Assembly: GCA_037043015.1 (NCBI GenBank) | Contig: CM073321.1 | Location: 40,940,420-41,004,419, forward strand | DNA length: 64,000 nt | Direction of reading: 5' to 3' | DNA from: Bryum argenteum | Lineage: Eukaryota > Streptophyta > Bryopsida > Bryales > Bryaceae | Shown here: one piece after another, positions 1 through 12,740 of the stretch | How the letters are laid out: each line of letters begins with the position of its first letter | Numbering within the stretch: the first letter of the stretch is position 1 | Made by a program: the position numbers and the translations under genes | The notes under the pieces: generated by a model | Databases searched by the model: none | What the model was told of the DNA's origin: nothing | What the model saw: only the letters and a program-made list of their open reading frames with translations

Positions 1-1101
1 ATATGCCAATCTTCTTCACAATAAATCCAATTTCTTTACAAATTATATGAAAATTAAACAAATATAACTATTTGTTTCATGTCCTGCCAAAATTATACGT
101 TTCTTTCCTCTCTCCATCATAGATTATGGTTTTCCTTAAATGAAAATTCCCAACCATGCAATCGTGGAAAACCGTTTTGACATTCACATCAGGATCATGT
201 GACACTCAATAATATTTTACCATGAAACCCTTACATTCACATCATTGTCTCCTACATTTGTACATAGATGTTATATATAATTCATACCACTATCAAAACA
301 ATATTTGCACTATAAAATCACTATTAAATATATTACTCAGTCATGCGTCCATATATATCATGAAACCCTATTAAATATACTCCAATAAATACATATCAAA
401 AGTCAAAACTACATCGAATTGAAGAATAAATTCTCGTTAATTGTATACTTAACCAACCCTAGGTCCCCCTAGTAAACCGGGAAGTAGGATTTCTCATGTA
501 CCTCCTCTAATTTCTTTGGCACTTGTCTCAAATCCATCCGCCATATTATTCTGTGTCCCCTGATGAAAAGAGGCTTCTGCTCTCTCGCCCATATTAGTGA
601 CTCTTTTCTCCTCAAAGAGATGTCTGTCGCCGTCACTTTACCTTCTACACCTACTTATTTTATTGAGGGTTCTAATATTTTTATTCGTGACTACTTAATG
701 CAAGTATGTCAGTCCAAATAATTTAAGTATTATAAGTAATGTGCTTTCAAATCATTATGCTCATGATTAAGAGTATCGGGTATCTGTACGTTTTATTACA
801 AGAAATTACTTCTCATAAATATTCAATACGTATGTAAACACCCTACACTATTTTTTCCTATTTGAACATTCAAAATGCACCTGAGACTCTTTCTCCGCGC
901 ACTTGTTGATGCTATCTTTCTCGCCTGCGTCTATTATGGCATCCTCCGCTCCTCTGCCTCCCGCTCCAGACGTCATTGCCATTAGGTCTGAAGACTTAAG
1001 TCCCCCCATCTGCATTCCTCCGGGGCTGGATGGAGTGGCAGAATTCACTCCGTCTTGGCTAGCAATTCGTTTTCGGTTTGATGAGTCCTCTCTCTGATTA
1101 G
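1..1101. other. AT-rich flank with no recognisable gene
   Basis: This stretch is AT-rich and holds no gene that I can support. Positions 870-1100 are richer in GC and open in both directions (a 64-residue plus-strand frame and a 98-residue minus-strand frame), but neither resembles a known family. It is the left flank of the element that starts at 1102. Confidence 0.5.
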
Positions 1102-1500
1102 CACTAGTGGAGAAGGGTGGTTGAAACAACATTTCAAACAACATAAAAATGTTGTTTGAACCACCCCAATGGATGGTTCAAACAACATTTTTATGTTGTT
1201 TGAACCGGGTTGAAACAACATTTTATTGTTGTTAATAATATGTTGTTTCAACACAAGTTTAAACAACATTGTACACCATGTTGTTTCAACACATGTTTTA
1301 ACAACATCAAAGAAATGTTGTTTCAACACATGTTTTAACAACATCAAAGAAATGTTGTTTCAACACATGTTTTAAGAACATCAAAGAAATGTTGTTTCAA
1401 TACATGTTTTAAGAACATCAAAGAAATGTTGTTTCAACACATGTTTTAACAACATTAAAGAAATGTTGTTTCAACACATGTTTTTAATAACAATTAAGTT
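1102..1500. repeat. Left subterminal repeats (TTGAAACAACAT family)
   Basis: Two to three copies of TTGAAACAACAT or TTCAAACAACAT lie nearest the end, with hairpin-forming inverted copies between 1119 and 1215. From about 1240 to 1490 follow six to seven tandem units of about 37 bp beginning ATGTTGTTTCAACACATG. CACTA-type transposases commonly bind such subterminal motifs; binding here is an inference. Confidence 0.75.
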
Positions 1501-2491
1501 CAAATGTTCCAAAATCCTAGAAAAACAAAGATTTGAAAATTTCACATAACAGTAGATTTCAAGAGGGTTTCAACATCTTCAAATTCAATATGCATTACAT
1601 TGGGGTGGAAGCACACTACGGTAGATCACTTAGTACGTCTTTTTTGATTTCTGCAGGGGGTCATAAACTTCAACGGCCGGTTTATAAGTCCTCTAAATGC
1701 AAAAGTAATTGTTTCTTTGGCGACGATGGTGACAAACCCAATGAACAATATGATTCTATTGTACTTCACCTCGAAAAACATAGGGAACAAACATATATTT
1801 GTACTATTTTGCCATTCAGAAAGTAGTTCATGGTCTGCTAAAAATCATCAAAAGTACAAAAGTCATGTTGTTTAAGGGAGGGTAGTACAAATCAGCACAT
1901 TGATCGTAAAACTACATGTTTAAAGCCTTCAAATGCACACTTGATATGCTAAATAACTTGTATCGATGATTGTGATTTTTCTGGTCAAAGGGCCAAAATT
2001 GTTTTTGGGCATATTTCACTCAAAAATTATCCAAACTTTGATTTTTTTGGCTCAAACAGTCATGATTAGGGTATGGGGATGTGGGTAGCATGCTGCTTTA
2101 GTTGAAAAACCAGTAGTTTTTGGTAAAAAGAGACCCCTTCCATAGCCGATCTAGTACAGAAGGGTACCAAAAGTACCTTGGTTTTGCTGGGAAAGCGAAC
2201 GCCGCCTCTCGTAAAGGCTTCTGATAGCGCATGGCTGGTGTTTGGTTCATTTACGAGTTGTCATTTTTGCATGAGCTTTCCTGCATTCTGACACGGCATG
2301 GCGATGGCTATCGGCGGCTGTTTCTCTTCCTCCGAGGTAGTGAGGAACAATCTAAGGCAATCTGAGTGTGTGCATGCAATTCCTGCCGTTGGAGTGGTGC
2401 GAGATCCGTTGCGGTTGATCGAAGCTTGCTACAAGACTGCGTGGAGTAACAGACGATGGAGTTTGCGGCAAAATTGTGCTGAAGAACGTGT
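1501..2491. other. Left interior of the element, no supported gene
   Basis: A 97-residue open frame lies at 1533-1826 (plus) and another of 83 residues at 2298-2549 (plus). Neither resembles a known family, and the second is not in frame with the gene that follows. This could be leader or promoter sequence of the transposase-like gene, but I see no clear signals. Confidence 0.3.
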
Positions 2492-5400
2492 GTGTGCAAA
2501 GTTGATGCTGAAGAGATGGGGAACGAGCGAATGGCACAGCGTTGTCTAGGGATTTCTCGTCTAGGACCCCAAGTCCGAAGAGCAGCGGCTGCTGCAGCGG
2601 AAGCACGAAGATTGGTGCGTCTTGAAGGGGATCGAATCCGGCACGCAAGGAGGCGGGCAGAACTTGCGGCTACGGCTGAGGCTTTGCGTAGGATACCTTA
2701 AGGGGATGGGTCCAATTGAATGACGGAGCATTCATTGTCGAGGGTTTCTAACAAACTTGCCAACGCCATTAACACAGAGCTGAGTTTGTGTCCAACCCTG
2801 GATTGTAGGCGTGTTGTTTTAGAAAAACTTATGAATCATATCACCATTTGACCACAACTGCCTGAATATTATTCTAGGCCGCCTGAGGCAAAATTGCAGT
2901 TTGTGTTTCTCGAAAGTTTTAGAACTGAGCTGCAGTCTGTGAAAAATGCCCATTCGAAAGTGTTTTTAGCTAGGAAAGGAGCTCTTCTTGACGCTGCTGT
3001 TAGCGAAGGTTGCGATGGTGCAAGGGCTCTCTCTCGTGTGTTACAGGTGCATCCACGGAACATTCGGACTGCCATGGGAAGGAGGGTCAGCGTTGATCCT
3101 GTGAACCAGTTTGCTCTTCTGGAGAGGAGTAAGCGCGTTGGATTGACCGAATATGTAAAAGAACAAGTACGCTTGTGGTGGAATCAGAATACTCGAGTGA
3201 GCCCTAACAAAAAAGATGTCACTCGAAAGCGGATCGAGCCAAAGGAATACGCGGAGCATGCTACGCAGTACCTTGTCGACACTCAGGTGTGCATTCTATT
3301 ATTTCATGCGGACTTCTTGTTGTTCGTTTTTATCTCGTTGTTGACATAGTGTTTACAACCAGATGACTGTGTGGTGTGCTGCTTGCAGCCACTTTGACAA
3401 TCATGCTTAAAGTGTTCCTCGTTAGTTCAGAAGTAGTTGTTTAGAGTTTCAGCTTTCAGAACAAAATGAAGAACATGGGGTTTGTGTGTAATTAGTGCAT
3501 GTTCGGCGCTACTTTTGAGCTGTGAAATGTGTTAGATATCAATTGGAGTCTCCATTTCGAGTCACTAGGGTTTTGCTGTGATTCTTTGTAGCTTCAAATT
3601 GACGTAGAAGAATTTCAAGTGTTGTAAGTAGACATGCTGCGTATTAGGTAAATAAGTGGGCTGCGAGGTCTCGTTAAGAATAAGCTATCTAGATTCGATG
3701 TACAAATTCACCCTTCAGCACCATTTCTGCCGTGCGTTGCCAGGTAGGGATTCATGGTTTAGGGTCACACATCACTTGCAGTGCATGTCCTCTAAATTTG
3801 AGTCTTAAAATTTAGGGTGATAGATTGACAACTGAAGCTTTGATGGTTTTATTTGTTTTCATCTTCAGAGTAATCATGGTCATGTCGTCGTATTTATTCA
3901 GACGTTCATATACGGTTGATACATGTATTAGAGTGTAAAATGTTGGCTGTTTGCAAATGTTGTGATCACAATATTCTTTCGAAGTGTGGTTCAGGATTTG
4001 AAGTACATCTGATTAAATGAAATGTGAAACGTGAGTGGGCAAAAGGTGGTCAATTTACTTATTGTCGTACAATCTGTACAAGAAATTGATTATGTGAGAT
4101 GATCGATTTAGTAGGATACGTGTACTTTACTTAATGTTTTCATACTCGGTGATAGGGATACAAAAGTGTTGACAATGTAGTACTTTTATGTTCGTTGCTA
4201 GTAACTTACACTACCTATTAGTATTCACTTGTTGTGGTTAAGTACATACCACCTGCCTAGTGGTACAATCTGGGTAAGGAAACTTCTCATGAGTATCATC
4301 AGTGGTAAGGCTTCTACACCTTTCGGTGACAGTGGCTTCTAAGTACTTAGACTGCATCTCTTTTGTAGTAAGGCTTCTACACCTTTCGGTGATAGTGGCT
4401 TCTTAGTACTTAGACTGCATCGTGCGCATAGGGTGTTCTCGGTACTAGTACAAGTCATTATTCATTCTACTAAAAGTGTTGAAATATTTGGCTAGAATAA
4501 GTACTTTTGGTGTGAAGTATATAGTTGAATATTGCTAATTCATATCAATGTACTGAATGTGATCTAGATGTGGTATAGGTACAAGATTATATAGTTTTAT
4601 TTGTACTTCTTTCTTGGGCAGTGAAAATTTTAGGTTAGGGAAAAATGTGCTTCACTTACTAATGGTTGGATGTGTTTTGTATTGGACAGACCCAACTATT
4701 TCTGAGTTTCAAGGAAGCCCATCCGGAGTGTCGCATCAGGCAAAGAGCGTTTGAATACTTGAAACCGTGGTATATTAAGACCCTCAAAGATTAGAATACA
4801 TGTTGTTGTGTCTATCACGTAGACATGGACTTGTTGAAAACCAGGCTAAATTCTTTTAAGTCTGCTACCAAAGGTTTGCATTCATCTCAATCTTGTAATT
4901 GCAGATGTGTTGTTTGTGGGGACGGTTTGGGAGATTGCAAGGCCCATTCTCATTCTTATGATCGATTGACCATGTTGTGGACGACATGTCTGTGTCCTAA
5001 AGGCGATTTGGATAAATTCCATAGGTTAGACTGTTTAATGGGCCGTTGTGCTGACTGTGGGGTGAAAAAACTTGAGTTCTGTCCACAAGAATTGGATACT
5101 AGCAGTGATCAAAAATTTAAGTGGAGGTGCTTCAATCATGTAACGTACGGGGTAGATGAAGCTACGGGCCGGAACAAAAGAAGGATAGAGGAGGTTTACC
5201 GGGAGACTTTGTTGGGTGATTTTGTTGCTTATCTCAAGTCTAAAGTTGGAACATTCATAACACACAACTTCGTAGCAAATTGGCAAGATGGCGCATGTCG
5301 AAAGATGGTAGAGAATGTACCACCAGGTGCATTAATATCTCATATTGACTTTGCTGAGAATTACACCTTTGCAATCCAGAATGAAATACAATCCATGCAT

Positions 5401-7107
5401 TGATATTCAACTGGTATCTCAATTCTGGTACACATAACCCTTTACAAGTTACCCCCTACACAAAATGGTGAGGATGGGGGGTTGTATAAACATACACATT
5501 ACTATATTTCTGATGATAAGAAATACAATAGCTTGTTTGTGCAACATTGCCTGCTTCTCCACTGGAATTGGATGTTAGAAGAAGGGATTCGGTCATCAGA
5601 GCATGGGGTGTACTCATACGGGTGCGCTGCCTAGTTCAAGGGAGCTCGCGCTATGTACTTTGTAGCACGCTACCCTGGTTTGACAGGCTGTAAGATGATG
5701 TGGAACTTTTTTGGAAGTGGGCATGGCAAAGGTAATCTTATCTCTACCATCTTGAATCTGTATTGAGGTTGGGATTTGTGTTTTCTCCATTTGTATAACT
5801 TAGTAAGTAGAAATTTAGTAAATTTGGAGTACTAACATAATGAATGTTCAAAGACGTGTACATTATGGGGAGATAGACTTGTAGGGCAGATGGTAGAGTG
5901 TACTGCTGCGGTAGATTACTTCTACTTGTAGTGTAACTACTGGTTTAGTAATTGGTAGAATGTGGTAATAACCGAGTATGGTGAGTACATATAATGTATT
6001 CCTTGCGCAATTTTTATACAATTAATACTGTAAGTCTTGTATCATTGATTTGTTTTCTACATTATATTTTGGTACATTAGGTATTCTTGCTTAAAAATCT
6101 ACCTCAATCGTGCGGTGTGCTTCTATGAGAGTAGTAAGTAGTAGTAATTTATGTACTTTTTTTGTATTCAGTGTACTGAAGACATTCAAATTGGTCTGTT
6201 GATGACTAATTCACCAGGTGAATGGGACGGGGCAAGAGCTGTGGTTAAGAGGGCTCTTCGAACGCATCAAATTCAGCATCCAGAGGATGAAATGACAAAC
6301 GCTCAGCATTGTGTTGATTTTCTGAAGTCTAGATTCTCACAACGCCCTTTCAGTTCATACGAGCAGTCTAAGGAGGTCCCAGTAAGCCGCGAGTTCTGGC
6401 ACATTGGAGTAGACGATGTGGATAGATCTAACGGCTAGGATTGTAAAGGCATTCTGGAGTCCAGAGGATTCCATTCCATTTTAGGGTCATCTGAAATTGA
6501 CCCTACCTTACTCATGGTTCGTGATCTCACATGTTTTTGTGCTCCTTGTATAAATCAGGATTGGGTCCATTGTGAGCAGCAAGCGTATGTTCCAATGTGG
6601 CGTATAGTCCGATTGAGGCCGAAGGCAAGACCTGTACAAGCACAGATTGCTGCCGTAGAGGAAGAGCCAAAAATTCTAGCTCACGACGGAGGCCATGGAG
6701 GACTTGGTGATATTGTGAAGCTTGGAGACAATTTTGTTATACGAGCAGAGGAGGGAAATGACGAAGGCGTTGAATTCTACATCCTACAGTGCACAAAGCC
6801 CAAGTTTCTGGTGGAGGAGGATTTTGATTGTCCTTGGGGTAGTGAGTTCACCAAGGGTGAATTTGCTATTCAAGGTACTTACTATCAGAAATACGGGAGG
6901 GCCTCTCATACGTATGTGTTGCTTGATAGAGGTGTTCAGGCTCACGTAGATGCTCACTTGGTTAGGCATTGCAAATTTGCAATGGTGTTAGCTTCCCACG
7001 TGGTTAGGGGAAATCAAGCTGTTTACAGGCTTGGCGTAGATGTGGAGGCAGTTATCAAAGAGCAGCTAAGAAATTGGTGGGCATCGGACCCAAACGGAGA
7101 AGAGTGA
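2492..7107 (+). pseudogene. Decayed transposase-like gene with D/D/E-like blocks
   Basis: Three exons can be joined in one frame: 2492-3286, 4690-5731 and 6218-7107, with GT-AG introns and matching phases. The protein has an alanine/arginine-rich start, then a Cys/His-rich part (CRCVVCGDG, CLCPKG, CADCG). The conserved core follows in three blocks: DFAENY, then SYGCAA-stop-FKGARAMYFVARYP, then FFGSGHGKGEWDGARAVVKR. From memory of this family in plants and animals, intact members read SDGCAAQFK, so the second acidic residue is now Tyr. In-frame stops lie at 2699, 2717, 2849, 4792, 5401, 5632 and 6436. By comparison with intact relatives, those at 5401 and 6436 replace Trp and that at 5632 replaces Gln. 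No frameshift was found. I infer it was the element's transposase; the family has no firm name that I can give. Confidence 0.7.
4305..4421 (+). repeat. Tandem duplication of a 54-bp segment in an intron
   Basis: Two nearly identical copies, 4305-4358 and 4368-4421, both begin GTAAGGCTTCTACACCTTTC and end GACTGCATC. They lie in the first intron of the transposase-like pseudogene. Confidence 0.85.
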
Positions 7108-7766
7108 GGTTCTCGCTTTGAGCCAACCTATTAAGATGTACTTCTCTGGTATTAAATGACAGAGTCTGGCTACGCTGGTAAATATTCATTTTTAAAGCTA
7201 TGTCCACCAATGCATGACATACAGTGCTGATTACATTGCTCTAATGTATGTTGATTTTATTTTCAATTTCGGAGAGCCCCTTTTCATATGAATTTCAGAG
7301 GGCTCCATTTGATTTGAATGTAAGAGTGCCTCTTTTGGTTGAGTCTAAAGCGATCTGCAGTTCCTTTACGCACCCATCACTTATCATTGATGCTTACACT
7401 CAATGTACAGAATGAAATTCAGCCTTGTCACATCTGCAATGTAATTTGCAATATACACTAAGTGTGTAGGAAAACTAAACTTGTGTACAGTACATTGAAA
7501 CGAAGTCTTCAGACTTATAGACTCCGAATGAACTTATACTTCTCGTAGTATAATTGAATGCAAATTTTTGGACCATAACTCGCCCAACCTTACTTAGGGG
7601 TTATATCAAACTGCCGAATCCTACCCATGGAGACGTAAAAGTCTGTGCAAGGAACTCAGTTGAAGGAGCATTATCAAAACTACAAGCTTCTTATACTAAA
7701 TGTACAATGATATGCTTTTATTTCCCCTACTACAAAACAATCTAGTTTGTACTTGGTTCTGATAAA

Positions 7767-7945
7767 ATAAGATACAAAACTACCCTGCATAAGATACAAA
7801 ACTACCCTACATAAGATACAAAACTACCCTGCATAAGATACAAAACTACCCGGCATAAGATACTAAACTATCCTACATGAGATACAAAATTGCATAAGAT
7901 ACTAATCTACCCTACATAAGATACAAAACTATACATATCGGGCCC
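7767..7945 (+). repeat. 22-bp minisatellite, about 8 units
   Basis: The unit is ATAAGATACAAAACTACCCT plus two variable bases; the last units are degenerate. It lies in the roughly 1-kb spacer between the 3' ends of the two convergent pseudogenes of the left element. Confidence 0.9.
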
Positions 7946-8158
7946 TCTATTAAGACAAAAGCTGCAAAACTACGGAGTTTCATTTTAGTCTTCACCTTAT
8001 TTCACTAACTGTTCACCTTATTTCACTAACTGTTCTATGTATATTTTGACACTAACTAACTCGAGGACTACAAACTAACTACAGTCCGTAACCATATACG
8101 TTTCCAGCATTCGCCCTTGCTCGTCTTCGGACACTTGAATTTGCTCGCAGCACCTCCA

Positions 8159-11100
8159 TTAGCTCCGTACTTTTCCTTTTCTTGAGTTGTTGCCCAGCCA
8201 TCTCCCTCTGCATAACAGGCTCCCACACGCACAAGACAATCCTCCAAATTCCTCCCAGAAAGATGTCCCGTAATCCTAGTACATAAAACCGCAACTACAA
8301 ATAAGAATCAGCAAACAAATAAGAAACTTGCTGTGAAGGCCATCGATCCTTACCCAAGTTAGCTCTTCAAGAGTGCAGATGTTCCTTTTTGCAAAAAAGG
8401 CGACATGGTAAATATGGGGGTCGGATTCTTCAATCTTCACTGGAAAATCAATCAGATTAGCATCTGTACATCGGTGGTTCAAAAAGCGTCCCACATTTCT
8501 GTAAGCTAACCCGTCAATACATAAAGCATTTGCATCAGACACGCCCGCTTCTGTCTTCCAATCTGCATTCAAGTCTAACGTGTAATCTCCATGGACATGT
8601 GACTTGTCATATCGCTTAAGAAGATCTACGTTGTTGACCACCTCCCCTACATACTCAAAAACAAATGTCCCTCGAGTGATTGACTCAAAGGTCCTAACTC
8701 CCCAGCCCCGTACCCCTGTCCAAAACACTCCGACCTTGACCTTCATACCTCGCTAGACGACCCTATTTGGGCAGGACATATGACAACCACAAGTTGAATT
8801 GCACTCTCAAATAAATTTCCTAGGCACATGCCCCTCACACTCCTGTCTTCTACCCCCCGGTCTCCCACCACCTCCTGTGTAACACCCGTGCCCTCGTTCA
8901 CAGAATACCAATTCTGGTTCCTTCTGCAAGACACAACGAACCCACATCAGCTTTTAAATACACTTAGAAAACCGTAAGAACTACCTGTAAACCTAATCAT
9001 GAAAGTACTTCAGCGTACCTCATGCAACATGTGTTCAGCCAACCGACCGAATAGTGAGTAGGCCAATTGACCACCATTCTTAACTGCACATTCACAACTG
9101 TTTCTATCGAGAATACAACTTCTTGTACAACAAGTGCACCCCGCTTCCATACCTTTCCTTATAACCACTTCATTAGAGAGAATGTTTTGAGTTATGTATG
9201 TAAATGGCATCATGGGGCAATGGCCGTCCACAGGTCCAAATACTGGAACTTGATGTTGTTATTTGCCTTTAGATAAATCAGAGTTCTCTATCCATGTAAC
9301 CTGGGCACCCAAATAGAGAAAAGGGTGAGACAATTGCTTACAGTGGAAAAAAAGATGTTATATTCATAGTAGATAAATAGATAAGCAGCCTTATCTTACA
9401 AAATTGGAAAAATTGAAGACAGGGCTACCTATGCAACAAAATTGCTATCCTCATTCAAATACTAGAAGGCCAAGTCACCGTTTTACCCCTTTCTTTTTGC
9501 CTGCGGCCTTCGTTTCCACTTGCTTCTCGTTTGCTGAAGCAAGCAACATCATCTTCTTCGTCTTTTTCCTCGGACCTTCAGGCCCTGCATTGTCAACCTC
9601 CATGGCCTGTACAGCGTCCTCCCTCAACACGTGTGCGCGTCGTGCTCCGCTCAATCGGCGCATGCCCTCTGCATCCACCTGCATCGGCTCAGTCACATCA
9701 GGCAGTGAGCTCCGCGTTTTTTGGCTCTCCGCTGACTTTAGTGGAGAGTTCTCCTTAGCGCCTTCATCCTTTGTCGGTCCCCTTTGCCGACCTTGAGCTC
9801 CAGCACGCACCACAACACAAAACTATTGAGCAGCTTCTACGATATTCGCTTCACCTGCCGGAATCATATTAGCATCCTCCATAGAATTAGAGACAAGGGG
9901 AGAAGACTGGCCATACTGTAATGCCTCGACTGTGCATGTTGTTTGCATCTTTGGTGATGCTAAAACCACTTGGTTGTCCTCACTCAACTTGGGCAACGTC
10001 TGGTCATCCATTGTACTCGCCCCCGGCAACGTACGCCCATGTGCATCTTCGGCTTCTACAACTTCTAACACTGGCAGTTTGTGGTTGATCACATCCGACT
10101 TATCCTGGCGTCCATCAATCTCATCCTCTTTGTTGCCCTCGTCGATTGCTTGGACCTCATTCGTTGTAGTCTGAGATGGTTGTTGGATTGGAAGCGCACA
10201 TGGTATTCCTCCTTCAACAGCAGACACTTTATGCACTGGAAGTGCTTGTTCTGGCCTCGACCTCCCAGCTATGGCATCCTTCAGACGTGATGGAATCCCC
10301 ACCTTACTCGCCTTAGTGTCGGATGGACCCAGTGGTTTCTTCATGGTTGCTACGCTGACTGTAGAAGAGCCTTTACCCTCGATAGGTAGTCGAGTCAACG
10401 ATGAAGTACCCACTTTTTTGGATGCTGGTTCATACGGTTCGCCGGTGACAAGCTTTGAACCCTGCACAGGACCTGTTTAAGCCACCACATTAGTTGAAAG
10501 AATTGAAACTTAAGTACCGCACAGAAAGCTAAGTATCTAATGTATAAAATCGGTAATATAAAAGCACTCCTACCCACCCCTGCTTTGGAATCAGAGTACA
10601 ACACGACATAAAGCATATACAAAAAGCAGATTAGTATTATATTTGTACACAAGTAGCCAAATATACTACATATCCTACTCCTAAAGCTCAATGCGCAGAC
10701 ATTCACACACACTAAGTACTGAGATATGGTTAACCTATGCAACTTTGTACATGTATTATATCCATGTACTAAATATTACTCCTCTTTTTACTCTACCGTC
10801 GTAGCAGAAGTACTACTATTGGTTAATGTGTTTCTAATGTTTACATACTCGTTTCGCACTAACTAATTTTGGATACTTCTAGATACATATTCAAGTACAG
10901 ACACTACAAGCATTGCATCGACAAGTACTAAATGTTAACAATACAGTAAGTGTCTGATGTTATGCACAACACCAGTACCAAAGTACCACAGGAGTTCCAT
11001 TCTTTTACCTAAACTATACAACTCATACATCCAAGTACAAACACTACAAGCCATTGCGTCGACAAGTACTAAATGTGAACAATACAGTAAGTGTTCGAAG

Positions 11101-12740
11101 TTTCACACAACACCGAGTACCAAAGTACCAAAAGAGTTCTAGTCTTTTACATAAACTATAGAACTGATACACTCAAATAGTAAAAATAGTACCTACGAGT
11201 AATGGTGTCTTGCCCTTCGGCTCTAATGGCACTTCCTCTTTACGCGCCGGTACCTCTTGTACACAAGGTGGCTGATCCATCTTCTCAGGTACAGAACCCT
11301 AGCCAAAACTCAACCGCCACTCTCGCTTGGCTTCCCCCTCGCATTTCGATTCAACGCATTTGTTCCCTTTGCTAAATACTACCACTGAGCACCATGGGTG
11401 GTATAAGTGCTGACAACTAGCCACGATAACATCAACATCAGGAAATTCATTTGCACACAATGAGCAATGCGTAATCAAAATGTAACTCTTGTCTAACTTC
11501 GACCCTGTCGGTTTTGCATATGACATGGGCCGAGGCTGAATTCCCAACGGTCGGCTGCCACTCCGCAACCTCGACAATTCCTCGTTCAATGCTTGGAGCT
11601 GCCTTTGCTTGAGGGTGATACTGGACTCCAAGGACTGAAGCTCCTCCATCAAATTCTCACCGTCACGCTTGGCGACCCTCAACTTTGCTTCATGATCACC
11701 CTTCATCATCTCTAAAATACTCCGCTTTGCCTCGAGCATGTCAACATCGTCCATGCCCACTCCTAAACTCGCTATTACCGCCTCCAGCTGTCCCTCGAGT
11801 GAATTTACGAGTAACTCCACGCTCCTCGTCTCCTGGGCAGAGAGGTCACGCCTTGATTGTGTTGGTGCCAATAAAGCCCTTGCGTCGCTGATCTCTTTGG
11901 CAAGCACCTTTATCCTGGCGTTGAGGTGCGACACCCTCTCTCCTGTACATGAGTCCATGTCCTCCTCCATCCGTGATGGGATCCTCGATGCACATACCTC
12001 AGACTCTTGCTGCAGGATAACCACACAATGCAGTTAGTCAGTGCAAAGACTAAAGTAACCATCAAACAAATTAGTGAGAAAGAGGTGCTAAGTATTCTTA
12101 CCCGCCTTGACGATCCAGCAAACCGAAACCCTGTTGCACCGCCCTTTTCAAGCTTCACTTTCTTGAAGCCGTCGCGTGTCAATTTGACACCTTTCTGTTT
12201 GCAATGAAGCAACTTTGCTCTCTGCGCGTCCCACCTCCCACGCTGCGTATGGTTCGTTTCTTGACAATATGCATCCTAGTTCACTGTCTCCAAGCCCTCA
12301 GCATGCTCCAAAGCAATACCTTGTGCAAATTTTATCTTCAGAAAACTTGGCATCTCGTCTTTATCGTGCTGGTAAATGATTGGGTGCACATGCTTCACCC
12401 TCGCCAATACTTCTTTGTTGGTGCAGTTCTGCCATTTGTACCCCGATCTGCCATCCGTACCGCATCGCCTCCCAAACAAACTGCCCACGAGCTCCTCCGG
12501 CACTTTACGATTTTTGAACCGGTGTGGGTTCCGGCCACTGCCTTCAAGTTGGAAATCTTGAACAAAATCCTCATAGTGCAGCGCCACCGGTGGCTCCTTC
12601 AACTTTGCCAAGGCACCGTCAATATCATACAGGTCGAGCTCCTCATCTGAGTCCGATCCACCTTTGTCTTCCTTCACCCTCCCGACCTCCACCTCGCGAT
12701 CTGCAGGAGACTTGTCTCTACCCTGTTTTTCTCGGCCCAT
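8159..12740 (-). pseudogene. SUVR-like SET-domain histone methyltransferase with RING-like finger (decayed)
   Basis: Six exons join in one frame, all with phase-0 introns: 12740-12102, 12009-11197, 10461-9487, 9300-9019, 8923-8354 and 8275-8159, about 1130 codons. Exon 1 is a charged unknown region. Exon 2 has a coiled coil and a RING-like finger (CSLC, SCQHLYHPWC, CVESKC). Exon 3 is low-complexity. Exon 4 has DLSKGK and a Cys-rich pre-SET start (CTCC, CECA). Exon 5 has the rest of pre-SET (CGCHMSCPNRVV) and SET (RGWGVRT, FEYVGEV, NVGRFLNHRCTDANL, EELTW); exon 6 completes DYG and the post-SET CACGSLLCRG. This order matches plant SUVR1/2/4-type H3K9 methyltransferases. Stops interrupt the frame at 12278, 11301, 9825, 9261, 8809 and 8755, with no frameshift. 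The SET core motifs are kept, so inactivation looks recent. Exons 1-3 being part of the same gene is inferred from phase and continuity. Confidence 0.75.
10886..11175 (-). repeat. Tandem duplication of about 140 bp in an SUVR-like intron
   Basis: Two diverged copies, about 10886-11030 and 11031-11175, share CGACAAGTACTAAATGT and AACAATACAGTAAGTGT. They sit in the intron between exons 2 and 3 of the SUVR-like pseudogene. Confidence 0.75.

Noticed and set aside
1230..1490. CRISPR-like regular repeats of about 37 bp
   Set aside because: The units are directly adjacent without unique spacers and match the subterminal repeats of the left element. The window is eukaryotic.
8276..8746. A stand-alone short SET protein of 156 residues
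   Set aside because: Its frame continues upstream into a pre-SET domain past a nonsense codon and downstream by splicing into DYG and the post-SET motif, so it is only the middle of a longer gene.
2492..12740. An alternative genetic code (TAG/TGA read as amino acids) to explain in-frame stops
   Set aside because: The intact genes at 26190-27132, 31353-35199 and 51061-53958 have no internal stops and use standard stops. The stops in the decayed genes replace different residues (Gln, Arg, Trp).
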